Shown piece after piece: positions 9,271 to 17,523 of a stretch of DNA of 20,302 bases (within the stretch, counting starts at the first letter, position 1; every line of letters begins with the position of its first letter). The stretch lies in the NCBI GenBank assembly GCA_903772945.1, contig CAICTM010001954.1:1-20302 (forward strand), given 5' to 3'. The translations under genes were made by a program, and so were the position numbers. The DNA comes from Seminavis robusta. Its lineage: Eukaryota > Bacillariophyta > Bacillariophyceae > Naviculales > Naviculaceae. The notes under the pieces are model-generated. The model had not been told where the DNA came from. It was given only the letters and a program-made list of their open reading frames with translations, and searched no databases.

Positions 9271-9873
9271 GCGCCTTTCCAATTGAGGTGGACACCGAGT
9301 GTCCCGAGAACAACCTAATTGTTGATGTGGTGACATTCACCGGATTTGATTACCGTGGAAAGGAATACAATGGGTATGACATCAGTTTTGTGGGTGACTA
9401 TCGTCACTTCAAGCACGACCGCTACAAGTTTAGCATTCCAAATCCGGATACTAGTCCACATGTCGTCTTGTTTGAGAAACCATCACGAAGCAGCGTCTTC
9501 GAGCCTGATGGAAAGGACCAAGCACAATACCTTAAAGCGGAGAAAGCGGAAGCTGTCAAAAAGGGCCACAGAAAAGCCAATGAGGCCATGAAAGGAGACA
9601 AATCCCGAGACACGTTGAAGTTCCTGTTGAAGTTCCCCGATGGTGCCAAGATTACGAATGATCCTTTCCGAAGCGATACTAATCATGGTGCCAAGTACTT
9701 TGAAGGGGACCAATTCGTAATCAAATTCAAAACTGGAGACAAAGACAAAAATGACAAGGAGGTGATTGGTTGGAATTGTAGAATGTCCTACAAGGTGATC
9801 GACTTGAACTCCGGCGAGACATTCAAGGGAAGCGGGAACGCTGCAGCAAAGAAGGCTGCAGACATGATGCGTG
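9271..9873 (+). CDS. Host gene exon 2 (unknown domain)
   Basis: The exon encodes about 200 residues in the frame set by exon 1. Features seen: a beta-rich looking start (VDVVTFTGFDYRGKEYNGYD, then ISFVGDYRHFKHDRY), a charged helix-like stretch with AEKAEAVKKGHRKANEAMKG, a second beta-like stretch (LKFLLKFPDGAKI, QFVIKFKTGDKDK) and a short Ala/Lys helix near the end (GNAAAKKAADMM). I recognise no family. If intron 2 were not spliced, the frame would end at a TAG at 9897-9899 after adding the peptide GMSLDEDF. The strong GTATGT donor at 9874 and the in-frame match with exon 3 argue for splicing, so that end is probably a retained-intron or alternative product. Confidence 0.75.
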
Positions 9874-9947
9874 GTATGTCGCTTGATGAAGATTTTTAGT
9901 TTCCTACCCTGTCACTAACTAGTAGCAATGGTTCTTTGTGACATCAG
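9874..9947 (+). other. Host gene intron 2 (74 bp)
   Basis: GTATGTCG donor at 9874, a CACTAAC branch-like motif near 9914 and an ACATCAG acceptor ending at 9947. Splicing joins CGT-G to AT-TTG and keeps the exon 3 frame. Confidence 0.75.
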
Positions 9948-9975
9948 ATTTGTCTTTTGGAAACCCGCAAGACCT

Positions 9976-10023
<48 letters not shown>

Positions 10024-10372
10024 AGAAGAGGATCCAATGGAAGACAGCTCGACAGATCCAGACAGTGTGGTGTCTGTTAAGCCGAGAAGCCCACCACCAA
10101 AAGTCGATAGCTCTGCGTCGGAGGATGGCGATTCCGTCGACTCGTCGAAGATGGAAACTTCTCCTGAGAAGGAAGAGCAAAAACTGGAGGGAGAACTCGA
10201 CCCTGACGTGATGGCCAATCTGGAAGGCATGGGATTTAGTTTGTCGGATATTCTGTGGTGTTCAACCTATGCAAATGGAAATGTTGATCTCACCCTTCAC
10301 TATTTGCAGAATGGAATTCCAGAACAAGATATTGTGGCAGCACTTCAAGCAAGAACTCCGGGATCAGAGAGC
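9948..10372 (+). CDS. Host gene exon 3, part before the copia (poly-Ser and UBA-like domain)
   Basis: The exon begins with DLSFGNPQD, then 15 serines from a CAG repeat read as AGC, then an acidic Ser/Pro-rich stretch. Codons at about 10200-10325 encode a UBA-like domain with its usual marks: MANLEGMGF at the first helix and loop, a GNVDLTLHYL third helix and the GIP that often ends UBA domains. UBA domains bind ubiquitin, so a link to ubiquitin-dependent processes is a reasonable inference. The last host codons are GAG AGC; the LTR then begins. Reading through adds 12 residues (CCLLVILQLIGE) before a TAA at 10409-10411. Confidence 0.75.
9976..10020 (+). repeat. (CAG)15 microsatellite
   Basis: Fifteen uninterrupted CAG triplets, read in the host frame as AGC and giving 15 serines. 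The other two frames would give poly-Gln or poly-Ala but are stopped downstream or lack the conserved UBA reading. Confidence 0.95.
10368..10372 (+). repeat. 5-bp target site duplication (AGAGC), left copy
   Basis: AGAGC lies directly before the LTR and is repeated directly after the element at 17519-17523, the usual signature of copia integration. Confidence 0.9.
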
Positions 10373-10621
10373 TGTTGTTTGCTAGTAATACTGCAGCTTA
10401 TTGGGGAGTAATTTGGTTTTAGATTAAGCTGAAAAGCAAAAGTGAGGATTTTCTGGTGGTGCATAGCAATTCTTGTGATTGAATTGGATATAAGGACCCC
10501 CGCAACACTTTAGACCTAAAACTCCCTTGGTTCCTTGCATCATAAATTTGCATGCGAACCGGACTAGATGATTAATACACGAGTCAATAGTAAAGAGGTG
10601 TCAGGTATATTTCCTCCAACA
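10373..10621 (-). repeat. 3' LTR of the copia element
   Basis: 249 bp, beginning TGTTGTTTGCTAG and ending TTTCCTCCAACA on the + strand. It matches 17270-17518 except for two positions: GGGGAG versus GGGGAA near 10407, and CATAAA versus CATGAA near 10543. Just outside it (minus strand GGAGTG before TGTTGG) the polypurine tract is short and weak. Confidence 0.95.
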
Positions 10622-10677
10622 CACTCCTGCACGGTGCCCTAAGTGGCTACCATGGAATGAATAAATAAATTAGGAAA

Positions 10678-10890
10678 TCAAACAAGGGGTGGATGCCCCA
10701 TGATGAAAGCCCTGTGCTCATGGAAGAGCTTGCCCTGAAGGGGCTTCGTGAAAAAGTCTCCACGCATCTCCAAGGTTGGGCAGTACACAACTCTGAGGTT
10801 TCCTTTTCCAATTTGATCATGAATGAAAAAAGAAACGAATGTTGATGGCCTGAGTCCTTTTGCCCGAACTGCCTTTGCCATTCTCTGCAA
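10678..10890 (-). CDS. pol: End of copia pol in a shifted frame (RNase H C-terminal tail)
   Basis: The informative part is the last 50 codons or so. They read DQIGKGNLRVVYCPTLEMRG and then DFFTKPLQG, the conserved end of copia polyproteins, and stop at 10678. The preceding pol frame ends at a TGA just after INIRFFF. The two frames overlap there and differ by one nucleotide near 10820-10832, next to a run of six T (minus strand). A one-base change would join them. The first 20 codons of this frame are out of register with pol and not meaningful. Confidence 0.75.
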   Translation of the reverse strand: MQRMAKAVRAKGLRPSTFVSFFIHDQIGKGNLRVVYCPTLEMRGDFFTKPLQGKLFHEHRAFIMGHPPLV

Positions 10891-11206
10891 GGATGATCGT
10901 GCTTTTGTTGTCCTGCATGAGGATGTTGTCTTTCACAACGATCCCCTGCTCTTCAAGGAACAACTTTGCCCACAACATGGGCGACATGACATCGTCAGCT
11001 CCAATCAATTCCGCTTCCGTGCTGCTCCTCGAATTCACTTTCTGTTTCGCAGACACAGACAACACCGCGCCACTTCCAAAGGACATGACTCCTCCTGTAT
11101 GGGAACGGTAATCAGGATGGACTGCAAATGATGCATCCACCCACCAAGTGATGATACGTATGTCATCAATGTGTAGGATCAACTTGTCCTCCACAGTCTG
11201 ATCCAA
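10817..11206 (-). CDS. pol: Copia pol segment: RNase H
   Basis: This segment follows the reverse transcriptase segment in the same frame, separated by a TAA at 11219-11221. It carries the copia RNase H pattern: VDASFAVHPDYRSHTGG near residues 23-39, SSTEAELIGADD near 61-72, and QDNKSTIILAENG after residue 98. The acidic residues D24, E64 and D99 match the catalytic set. RNase H removes the RNA strand of the RNA-DNA hybrid during reverse transcription. The segment ends prematurely by frameshift. Confidence 0.85.
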   Translation of the reverse strand: MDQTVEDKLILHIDDIRIITWWVDASFAVHPDYRSHTGGVMSFGSGAVLSVSAKQKVNSRSSTEAELIGADDVMSPMLWAKLFLEEQGIVVKDNILMQDNKSTIILAENGKGSSGKRTQAINIRFFFHS

Positions 11207-11218
11207 AAACTTGAGGCC

Positions 11219-13048
11219 TTAGACCAACTTGTCCCAATCATCAGATGTTGGGCTTTTGACACGAGTGCATAACACAGTAGTGAGAGTCTGCACATCTGGT
11301 CGAGCACGCTTGCACAGAAACAACAGCTTGGCTGCAAAGGTATGATAAGTCTCCCTGTTTTTGTCATTCAGGGTGGTTCCATCACCAGAGCTGAAAAGGT
11401 CAGCAGGAGCTGCAGTTGGTACCTTTTTCATTGCCCCAAAGTCCACTGGAAACTCTGAGATCATTTTCTTGATATAGTCTATCATGTCAATCACAACCTT
11501 TCCTGGGTCAGAAAAATCCACTGTCATCCCCAAGTAGTCATGCTTGGGACCACGGGTTGCCTTTACGGCTCCATAGGTTCCATACCTGTCATTGAACCAT
11601 TCCAAAGTCCGGTCATTCACCAACTTCATTCTGTGGCTTGACATCAAATCGTCAACATGGAATCGGATTGTTTGTTGGTAGCCTTCGATCATCCGGTTGG
11701 CCACACAAGGATCGTATGGGTTGAACACAAATCCAACTTGCTCGAGGTCACTTCTGAATAGCTTATTGTACCAAAGAAGTGCCGCCAAAACCATGCCATA
11801 AATGGCTCTCTCCACGACAACATAGAGGACAGGACGTCCCTTTTTATATGTCAGGAATGAAGCATAGGTGTTAGGATCAATTTCCACAAGTAGGTCTGCA
11901 AGGGTTCCCTCAATAATCATGAGGACCCTGTCTTCACCTGGTTTGACAACTGGCATTGGAGTCTGAATGAATGTGTTTGGAACATCCAGTGACATGACAT
12001 CCCTGTCTTCAGAGGCATCAACACACATGGATAGCATCAAACCCTCAAGTGAAACCGTGGGACTTCTGGCGTCCTCCTTCTGGTGGTACACTCTTGTTGG
12101 CTTCCCATTGTAGACAGCTATGGCCTTGACAGTGCCATCTCTTTTCTCAGTAACGAACATGAGTGCCATCTGTGCTTTCTTCAATTCAGATTCACTGCAC
12201 TGGTTCGGGTCAATTGGGCTGAAACATACTCGGCTGTGGAGCTGGTCCATCTCTTTGAGTGCTGCCTCTCTTGCTTTGGTGCCCCATACTTTCAGACCCT
12301 TGGGTAGGAGATGTTGTTGGGCATGGCTGCTCTCATCATTGACTTCTGCTGTGGCACTCCTGTGATTACAGGAGTCCATGAACAATGCCAAGTGCTTGCT
12401 TGTTTCAGTCTCGTAAAGAAGTGGCTGATTCACTTCATCATCTTGGATGAAGGTTACTCCTTTCTTGTTTGCTTCAGCTGTGGCAATCCGAGCTGATCGT
12501 CGAATTCCAACTCTGGGAAGCTTGGAAGCTTTGTCTGGCCCAGCGAGGTTTCCATCATTGATGGTATCCACTGGTGGTGCCGTCTCTTCAACTATAGGGT
12601 TGGCTGGACTTGTACTTGTTGGGATTCCTTGGAATCCCTCTTCTCCTTCTTCATCGGAGTCAATATCTGTGGCATACTGTTTGGATGCCCTTGGTACTAG
12701 CCCTGGGGCATTCCCATCCTCAGAATCTTCATCTGATTCTTTGGATTCCACTGATTCATCGTCCGAAGAGTCTCCATAGACTTGGAGGTAGCTCTCATTT
12801 CCATTATTGTCACCATCCACTCCTGCAGGCAAACCTACAGGCAAAAATTCCACAAGGTCACAGTTGTGAAAGATTAGAGGTTTCTTGCCCTCATCGTATG
12901 CCTTCTTTTCGACAGCATCAATGACTGAGCGAGGCATCGGCAGAATACGAACATGCTGGCGCGTGATGACTTCAAAGGTGACAAGATCCATCACACTGTG
13001 CCCTCCTTGGTGGTTGTCCATCAATGGACGGAGATAGATGCAATCCAA
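11219..13048 (-). CDS. pol: Copia pol segment: integrase C-terminal part and reverse transcriptase
   Basis: The longest open segment of the element, 609 codons. Residues 1-70 continue the integrase C-terminal region (DNHQGGHSVMDL, then RQHVRILPMP). Residues 75-230 form an acidic Ser-rich linker. Reverse transcriptase follows: AIAVYNGKPTRVYHQ, MSLDVPNTFIQTPMP with the first catalytic Asp, AIYGMVLAALLWYNKL, and FHVDDLMSSH with the Asp pair at about residues 466-467 (11648-11659). HVDD in place of YVDD, and DVPN in place of DVKN, are marks of diatom CoDi elements as I recall them. The segment is continuous in frame with the integrase segment upstream and RNase H downstream, parted only by stop codons. 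Catalytic residues are kept, which suggests recent loss. Confidence 0.9.
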   Translation of the reverse strand: MDCIYLRPLMDNHQGGHSVMDLVTFEVITRQHVRILPMPRSVIDAVEKKAYDEGKKPLIFHNCDLVEFLPVGLPAGVDGDNNGNESYLQVYGDSSDDESVESKESDEDSEDGNAPGLVPRASKQYATDIDSDEEGEEGFQGIPTSTSPANPIVEETAPPVDTINDGNLAGPDKASKLPRVGIRRSARIATAEANKKGVTFIQDDEVNQPLLYETETSKHLALFMDSCNHRSATAEVNDESSHAQQHLLPKGLKVWGTKAREAALKEMDQLHSRVCFSPIDPNQCSESELKKAQMALMFVTEKRDGTVKAIAVYNGKPTRVYHQKEDARSPTVSLEGLMLSMCVDASEDRDVMSLDVPNTFIQTPMPVVKPGEDRVLMIIEGTLADLLVEIDPNTYASFLTYKKGRPVLYVVVERAIYGMVLAALLWYNKLFRSDLEQVGFVFNPYDPCVANRMIEGYQQTIRFHVDDLMSSHRMKLVNDRTLEWFNDRYGTYGAVKATRGPKHDYLGMTVDFSDPGKVVIDMIDYIKKMISEFPVDFGAMKKVPTAAPADLFSSGDGTTLNDKNRETYHTFAAKLLFLCKRARPDVQTLTTVLCTRVKSPTSDDWDKLV

Positions 13049-13801
13049 TCACCGGGGCTCCATGGAATTGAGCTTGTCTGGTTCGTTGGAAGCAAGACAA
13101 TAGCTCCCAAAAGTGTACTGGATATCTTTGTAGCTGGTTGTCCGACCCTCCAAGATCTGCCTGGGAGGATATACTTTGGAACTTCCATCAAGCGCTGGGA
13201 AAAGGTTGAGTTTACAATTGACATCATAGACCAATTCCACAATCATCACCTTTGGCATCACCAGAAACGGTGTAGCATGCCAGGCGGCGCGGATGCGCTC
13301 CTTCAAGGTTCGGATGTTGCGCTCCGCGGGACCACTGTGAGTCTGAGCCGCTCCATGGTTGAGCTTGAGCTCCATGTCGTTCTTGACAGGATCCATCAGG
13401 CTCTTGAACTCCAGGTCGCACTGGATTTCTTTGATCTTGAAATCATTGTTCCCGTACCGATCAAAGATTTTGTCAATGGCAGCATAGAATGATTTACCTT
13501 TCCGATTGGTCAGGTAGGCTGATTCTCTGTGGCGGATCTGCAAGTCGGTGAATGCTAGAAAGGCAATTTCACAAACATAAAACACATCCATGCATCCGGT
13601 CAAGAACCTGTGGGGTGCCATCAGCTCATCCGGAACAGTATGGATACTGGCGGTCACTGGTGGTGGGCGCCTGCGTGTAGTAGAGCCCTTGGCCTTGCCC
13701 ATGTCGCTGCCAAAAATTAATTCGGCACGATCGATGTCCTCCAGCTTGACAGGACAGTCTCTGATTTGTACAGTCCTGATCATGTTGCGGTAGCCCTCCA
13801 A
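13049..13801 (-). CDS. pol: Copia pol segment: integrase catalytic core
   Basis: Residues 43-48 read RRRPPP after KGSTT, a conserved lead-in to the core. The catalytic triad is visible as D72 (CMDVFYV), D129 (IQCDLEFKSL) and E160 (GPAERNIRTLKERIRAAWH). The interval between the second Asp and the Glu is 30 residues. Integrase joins the cDNA ends to the target and creates the 5-bp duplication seen here. The frame is shared with the segments on both sides: a TAA at 13856-13858 precedes it and a TGA at 13049-13051 ends it, and a reading through both stays copia-like. The real core therefore begins before the formal start. Confidence 0.88.
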   Translation of the reverse strand: MEGYRNMIRTVQIRDCPVKLEDIDRAELIFGSDMGKAKGSTTRRRPPPVTASIHTVPDELMAPHRFLTGCMDVFYVCEIAFLAFTDLQIRHRESAYLTNRKGKSFYAAIDKIFDRYGNNDFKIKEIQCDLEFKSLMDPVKNDMELKLNHGAAQTHSGPAERNIRTLKERIRAAWHATPFLVMPKVMIVELVYDVNCKLNLFPALDGSSKVYPPRQILEGRTTSYKDIQYTFGSYCLASNEPDKLNSMEPR

Positions 13802-13855
13802 AGGCGGACGCTGGAGGTTGTGGTACAGATTTCTTGCGAGAAATGCACCCTTGGC

Positions 13856-15016
13856 TTACTTCTTGGTAAAGCGTTCAAGGTTGCCCTTTACCGTCTGAGC
13901 CAAATGTTGGAACTCCGGCTCAAACTGGTTGAGTTGGGCCATGTGATCCAGTAGGTCTTGCTCAATCAGCACTCCATACAGACCTTTGGCGGTCCTTCCA
14001 TGCCTGGTGTGAATCCCATTTGGGCGGTAGTGGTAGATGGCGTCGTCGACTCTTGAATCCATGAGGACATAGGATCCATCCTGTGCCCTGACGCAGTCAT
14101 CCACAACAAGAGACAAAGCGTTGATGTTGGCAATGCCTCCTGGATTGGCATAGCCGTTTCCGTAAGGGGTGTCACCTTCTTGGGTAAGCTTGGTGCTGCC
14201 AACGTTGGTGGCCATCTCGATTGGTCTGGGGGGTAGCCGCTTGTGGACAATCATGTCCTGGTTCATGACAGTTCGGATTGAACTGCCACTGTCGAGATAC
14301 ACGGTGTTGGCTCCATCAGGAATGAGGTTCTTGACCAACACTCCTGTAAGATTAGGCTCGGCGACTCCTGTGAGTTCGGCATCTGCCACTCCTGTAAACT
14401 CAAACGCAACTTGATGATGCTGGTAGTCTTCATAGCAGTTGCCTTGCTGGTTTTCTTGCTGACGCCGGCTGGGTCCACGGTACAAGCAACGAAACTCATT
14501 CTCTGTATCCGAGCTGTAGTCGGAACAGCAGCTCTGGGTATCGTCTTGACAATTCCGAGAGATCACTCCTTCAGATGGATCTGTGTTGAAGGAAGTGTCA
14601 GGGAAGGCAGAACGACTCACAAGAATGTTATGGGTGTCACTGTACCGCTGTAGGACGAGGTCAGACCCGATGCTTACACCATCTGGACCTCCCTCGTCAA
14701 GCTGATCATAGCCGTAGCCGGAGTGGTAGCTCTCTTCTGATGATGTCTCATCTCGCCTCCACTCTTCCGCATAAAGCGGGACTCCTCCAAGGAAATCAAC
14801 GGCGAATTGCCCCCAGTCAACGTATTCTTCTGGCTCACTGTCGGTTGTGGAGTCATCTCTGGCCATTAGGGGCGGGACTCCTCCAACTTGATGGTGCTGG
14901 AAGTGGAACTGCAATGACCCTGCCGCGCTGGCCTGAGAGGCTTGGCTTGACATGGGAAACTGCTGGAAGTTTGACTGGCTTGTAGCTAGGAGGTGGAGGG
15001 ATTCCACTGAATCCAC
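13856..15016 (-). CDS. pol: Copia pol segment: protease and pre-integrase region
   Basis: 386 codons in the pol frame. Residues 1-45 are Gln/Ser-rich and overlap the end of gag in another frame. Residues 50-195 are acidic and Ser/Tyr-rich. Residues 205-230 hold three copies of a TGVA/TGV unit. The protease active site is VYLDSGSSIRTV with Asp near residue 242 (14285-14293). The tail (YRPNGIHTRHGRTAKGLYG, and later ERFTKK) corresponds to the pre-integrase region with a basic, His-containing segment. The retropepsin cuts the polyprotein. A TAA at 13856-13858 ends the segment, but the frame beyond it reads on (FLARNLYHNLQRPP) into integrase. Confidence 0.85.
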   Translation of the reverse strand: MDSVESLHLLATSQSNFQQFPMSSQASQASAAGSLQFHFQHHQVGGVPPLMARDDSTTDSEPEEYVDWGQFAVDFLGGVPLYAEEWRRDETSSEESYHSGYGYDQLDEGGPDGVSIGSDLVLQRYSDTHNILVSRSAFPDTSFNTDPSEGVISRNCQDDTQSCCSDYSSDTENEFRCLYRGPSRRQQENQQGNCYEDYQHHQVAFEFTGVADAELTGVAEPNLTGVLVKNLIPDGANTVYLDSGSSIRTVMNQDMIVHKRLPPRPIEMATNVGSTKLTQEGDTPYGNGYANPGGIANINALSLVVDDCVRAQDGSYVLMDSRVDDAIYHYRPNGIHTRHGRTAKGLYGVLIEQDLLDHMAQLNQFEPEFQHLAQTVKGNLERFTKK

Positions 15017-16336
15017 TCCTGGTCGATGTGTCTCCGGCTGGAGCTGGAGCTGGTGCCGTCACCACTGTGGTAGGCACTCCTTGAAGCAGTTGCATCCGAT
15101 GTTGATGATACTGCGGCATGAAGGACTTCTTCATGCCATTGAATTGGTTGATCGCCCATTCAGGTTTGGGGATCTTGGATTTGACCTTGCACTGCGGAAA
15201 CTTGTGATCTGGGCTGCCACAACAGTAGCAGGTTTCACCTGGCTGTGACTGCTGGTAGAAGACAGCAGCTGGGAGCCCTTCCTTCATCTTCTTGGGATCA
15301 AAAGAAGGTGGCTTATTGGGATTGGAGTATGGTTTCCGTTCCCTGCTCTTCCGCTGTTCCAACCATTCCTTGCTGGCCTTGAATCTGTCATTTGACAGTG
15401 TCTCTCTGAGATGGTCCAGGGTAGCAGGGAACTGGATGCTGCCGTCCATGGCATAGGCTGCCTCAACGGTCTTCTGGTAATCTCCATATCTTCCTTCTTG
15501 TAGTCCATGATAGCCCACGGTTGCTTTCAACCTAGCCCTTTCCGTCACTAGCACCTTTTCTTGGGCGTCGTGACCCGATGCGGCTTGATATTCAGCTAAT
15601 CCGATAGTCCTGGCATCAATGAACTCCGTTCCGACCAGGTCATACACTTGGTCCACGTCGCTGTCGACCTTTCTCAAGTAGAAGTCAACTCTGTCATGGT
15701 CTCCTTGTTTCGGGAACAAACCACGTTGGATGGTCTTGATGAATTGTAGTAATGGGAACTCTTTGGTTGAGCCTTGCATCACTATCAATCTGATCCTCTT
15801 GAGCATCTCAATGGGTCCTCATAGTCTCCTAGACCTCTAAGCTTGGACTTCATGGCGTCGGTACAGTATGTCACCTGGATGGTGGTTGCACCAGTCTTGA
15901 AAATGTTCTCATAGGCGCGAGTCGACTTGTCATAGATGGATGACTTGGCCTTGTACTCGCTGAGTTCCAAAGCATCGTACTCTTGGGCTTTGGGATCAGT
16001 AAGTGATATCTGAAGTGTAGGCTTGGTCGGCTTGGTTGGTGCCTGACTTGTCATGGTCTCAATGGCCAATGAAGCCAGTGGCACATCATTCCATTCAGGC
16101 TTGATGCTTAGGTCCTGTACAATGTTTGTCAGGGTCTCTTCAAAAGGATAATACATGTGCACATGGTGTCAGCCTGTCCATTTGGATGGAAGAGGAACTG
16201 ACGCTTGGGACTCTTGTTCTGGTTCCTGTAGCTGTTGCCTCTTCCTTGATGGCTTCTTCCTGAGGAATTGAATCCCCTACCCCCCCCTAGAAGGGTATCT
16301 TCCTCCACCACGACCACCTCTTCCTTGGAATCTCAT
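14853..16336 (-). pseudogene. gag: Copia gag, frame-broken (RGG start, capsid region, zinc knuckle)
   Basis: The ATG at 16336 starts MRFQGRGGRGGGRYPSRGG, then the frame fails at an eight-G run (minus strand, 16280-16287); one G fewer would continue into GFNSSGRSHQGRGNSYRNQ. A second frame change lies near 16150-16160, where the capsid-like frame (YPFEETLTNIVQDLSIKPEW) begins. A third lies near 15812, consistent with one missing base, leading into the frame 15806-14853 (KRIRLIVMQGSTKEFPLLQF, and so on). That frame carries a CCHC zinc knuckle, CYCCGSPDHKFPQC (C-x2-C-x4-H-x4-C), and ends in a Pro-rich tail. Gag forms the particle and binds the RNA genome. The lesions mean this copy cannot make full-length gag unless some are assembly errors. 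Confidence 0.8.
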
Positions 16337-17269
16337 GGTCTTGTTGGTGTGGTAATGCACTCTTGTGCTTGCTTGTGTGGATACTCCTGCAGGAAGGATC
16401 TCATGGTGGACTCTCGTGTGAGTCACTGCTTTGTAAAAGCTTGCTTGTTGGCTGGATAGCCTTCTTTTGGTCACTCTTGGTGCACCTGTTTGTGGCTGGA
16501 TAGCCTCTGTCTTTGACAGCTCACGGAATTCCAGAGGAAAACTCGTGGTTTGGTGGCTCAGGGTAGTAGCGAACTCCTCTGTAGCCTTTCGTATGCCTCT
16601 GTGCTCTTGCAGAGGTCTTCAGTATCTTTGTATGAGTACACTGTGTGAGTTTCAATATCTGAAACAGGCAAACGATGGAGTTTTAGGACTCCGTGTGGTT
16701 TACCGGGATTTTTGTGTTTCTCTTCACAGTAGCACTGTATCACTCGAATCAACCTATCTCACTCAATTTTCGGAGTTAGAAGCTTGCATTGATACTCAGA
16801 GATGCGGATAGATGTCCTCTATCGATTGATGTATAAGACCGCTTGCTTGCAACGTCTTTGTCAGGATCTAGCTTGATCCCCGTTAGATGACTTCTGCTCG
16901 TTGTGATGAGATGGATCGAAATCTCGCGCGATGACGTAATCCGCTTCAACTCCTTGAATAAGAGCCGGATTTCCTTGCTCTCAGCACGTAACCTGCTTCA
17001 AGTCACCTGTGCTTCACCGTGGTATGCTTGGATTGCGATAACTCTGGCCGGAAGTTACTGCGTACCTTGAAATGGGATTTTCAATCGTGTGTTCTTGTGA
17101 CGTTTCGTCTGTTAGAGGTGTGGCTAGAGCCTGATTCTGTGCACCTCTGCTCTGTTGCAGTAGTTAACTCAATACACTTTGACTCAATACACTTTGACTT
17201 GATATCAACTTGACTTACTATCTCGAGACGGTTGACTTCTTTGAACTCGAGAAGGGCTTTGCTTTTCAG
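16337..17269 (-). other. Untranslated leader of the copia element
   Basis: About 930 bp between the 5' LTR and the gag ATG, without a convincing gene. It holds the sequences shared with the relic at 3736-4797. A primer-binding site should lie next to 17269, where the minus strand reads CTGAAAAGCAAAGCCC; I cannot match this to a particular tRNA. A perfect 15-bp tandem repeat is at 17167-17196, and GGCTGGATAGCCT occurs at about 16450 and 16494. Confidence 0.6.
17167..17196. repeat. 15-bp perfect tandem repeat in the copia leader
   Basis: ACTCAATACACTTTG occurs twice head to tail. The following ACTTGATATCAACTT resembles a third, diverged unit. Confidence 0.9.
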
Positions 17270-17518
17270 TGTTGTTTGCTAGTAATACTGCAGCTTATTG
17301 GGGAATAATTTGGTTTTAGATTAAGCTGAAAAGCAAAAGTGAGGATTTTCTGGTGGTGCATAGCAATTCTTGTGATTGAATTGGATATAAGGACCCCCGC
17401 AACACTTTAGACCTAAAACTCCCTTGGTTCCTTGCATCATGAATTTGCATGCGAACCGGACTAGATGATTAATACACGAGTCAATAGTAAAGAGGTGTCA
17501 GGTATATTTCCTCCAACA
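17270..17518 (-). repeat. 5' LTR of the copia element
   Basis: 249 bp, equal in length to the 3' LTR and differing at two positions. On the minus strand it begins TGTTGGAGGAAATATACC, like typical copia LTRs. It should hold the promoter for the minus-strand element transcript, which would run antisense to the split host exon. Confidence 0.95.
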
Positions 17519-17523
17519 AGAGC
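17519..17523 (+). repeat. 5-bp target site duplication (AGAGC), right copy
   Basis: Identical to 10368-10372. The uninterrupted site would carry one AGAGC inside an 18-bp tandem repeat that encodes ESAPV twice. Confidence 0.9.

Larger units (their letters stand above)
10373..17518 (-). mobile_element. Ty1/copia LTR retrotransposon (CoDi-like), 7146 bp
   Basis: The element is complete in outline: two 249-bp LTRs, a leader of about 930 bp, gag with a zinc knuckle, then protease, integrase, reverse transcriptase and RNase H in copia order, all on the minus strand. The LTRs end in TGTTG and CAACA and the flanks carry a 5-bp duplication. The LTRs differ at only two of 249 positions, both G/A, so insertion was recent. 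Yet the coding region is broken: three in-frame stops in pol (13856-13858, 13049-13051, 11219-11221), a frameshift near 10820-10832, and frame changes in gag. Motifs DVPNTF and HVDD in reverse transcriptase match the diatom CoDi type. It lies antisense to the host gene whose exon 3 it splits. Confidence 0.92.

Noticed and set aside
9897..9899. TAG as the natural end of the host gene
   Set aside because: A strong GTATGT donor, a branch-like CACTAAC and an acceptor just downstream join exon 2 to exon 3 in frame. Kept as a possible retained-intron product only.
9928..10230. Poly-Gln and poly-Ala readings of the CAG repeat, and long frames on the opposite strand
   Set aside because: They lack the UBA-like pattern and the splice continuity with exon 2; the poly-Ser frame has both.
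17250..17269. Primer-binding site for initiator tRNA
   Set aside because: The bases next to the 5' LTR do not match the usual copia initiator-Met sequence, and I could not assign another tRNA by eye.
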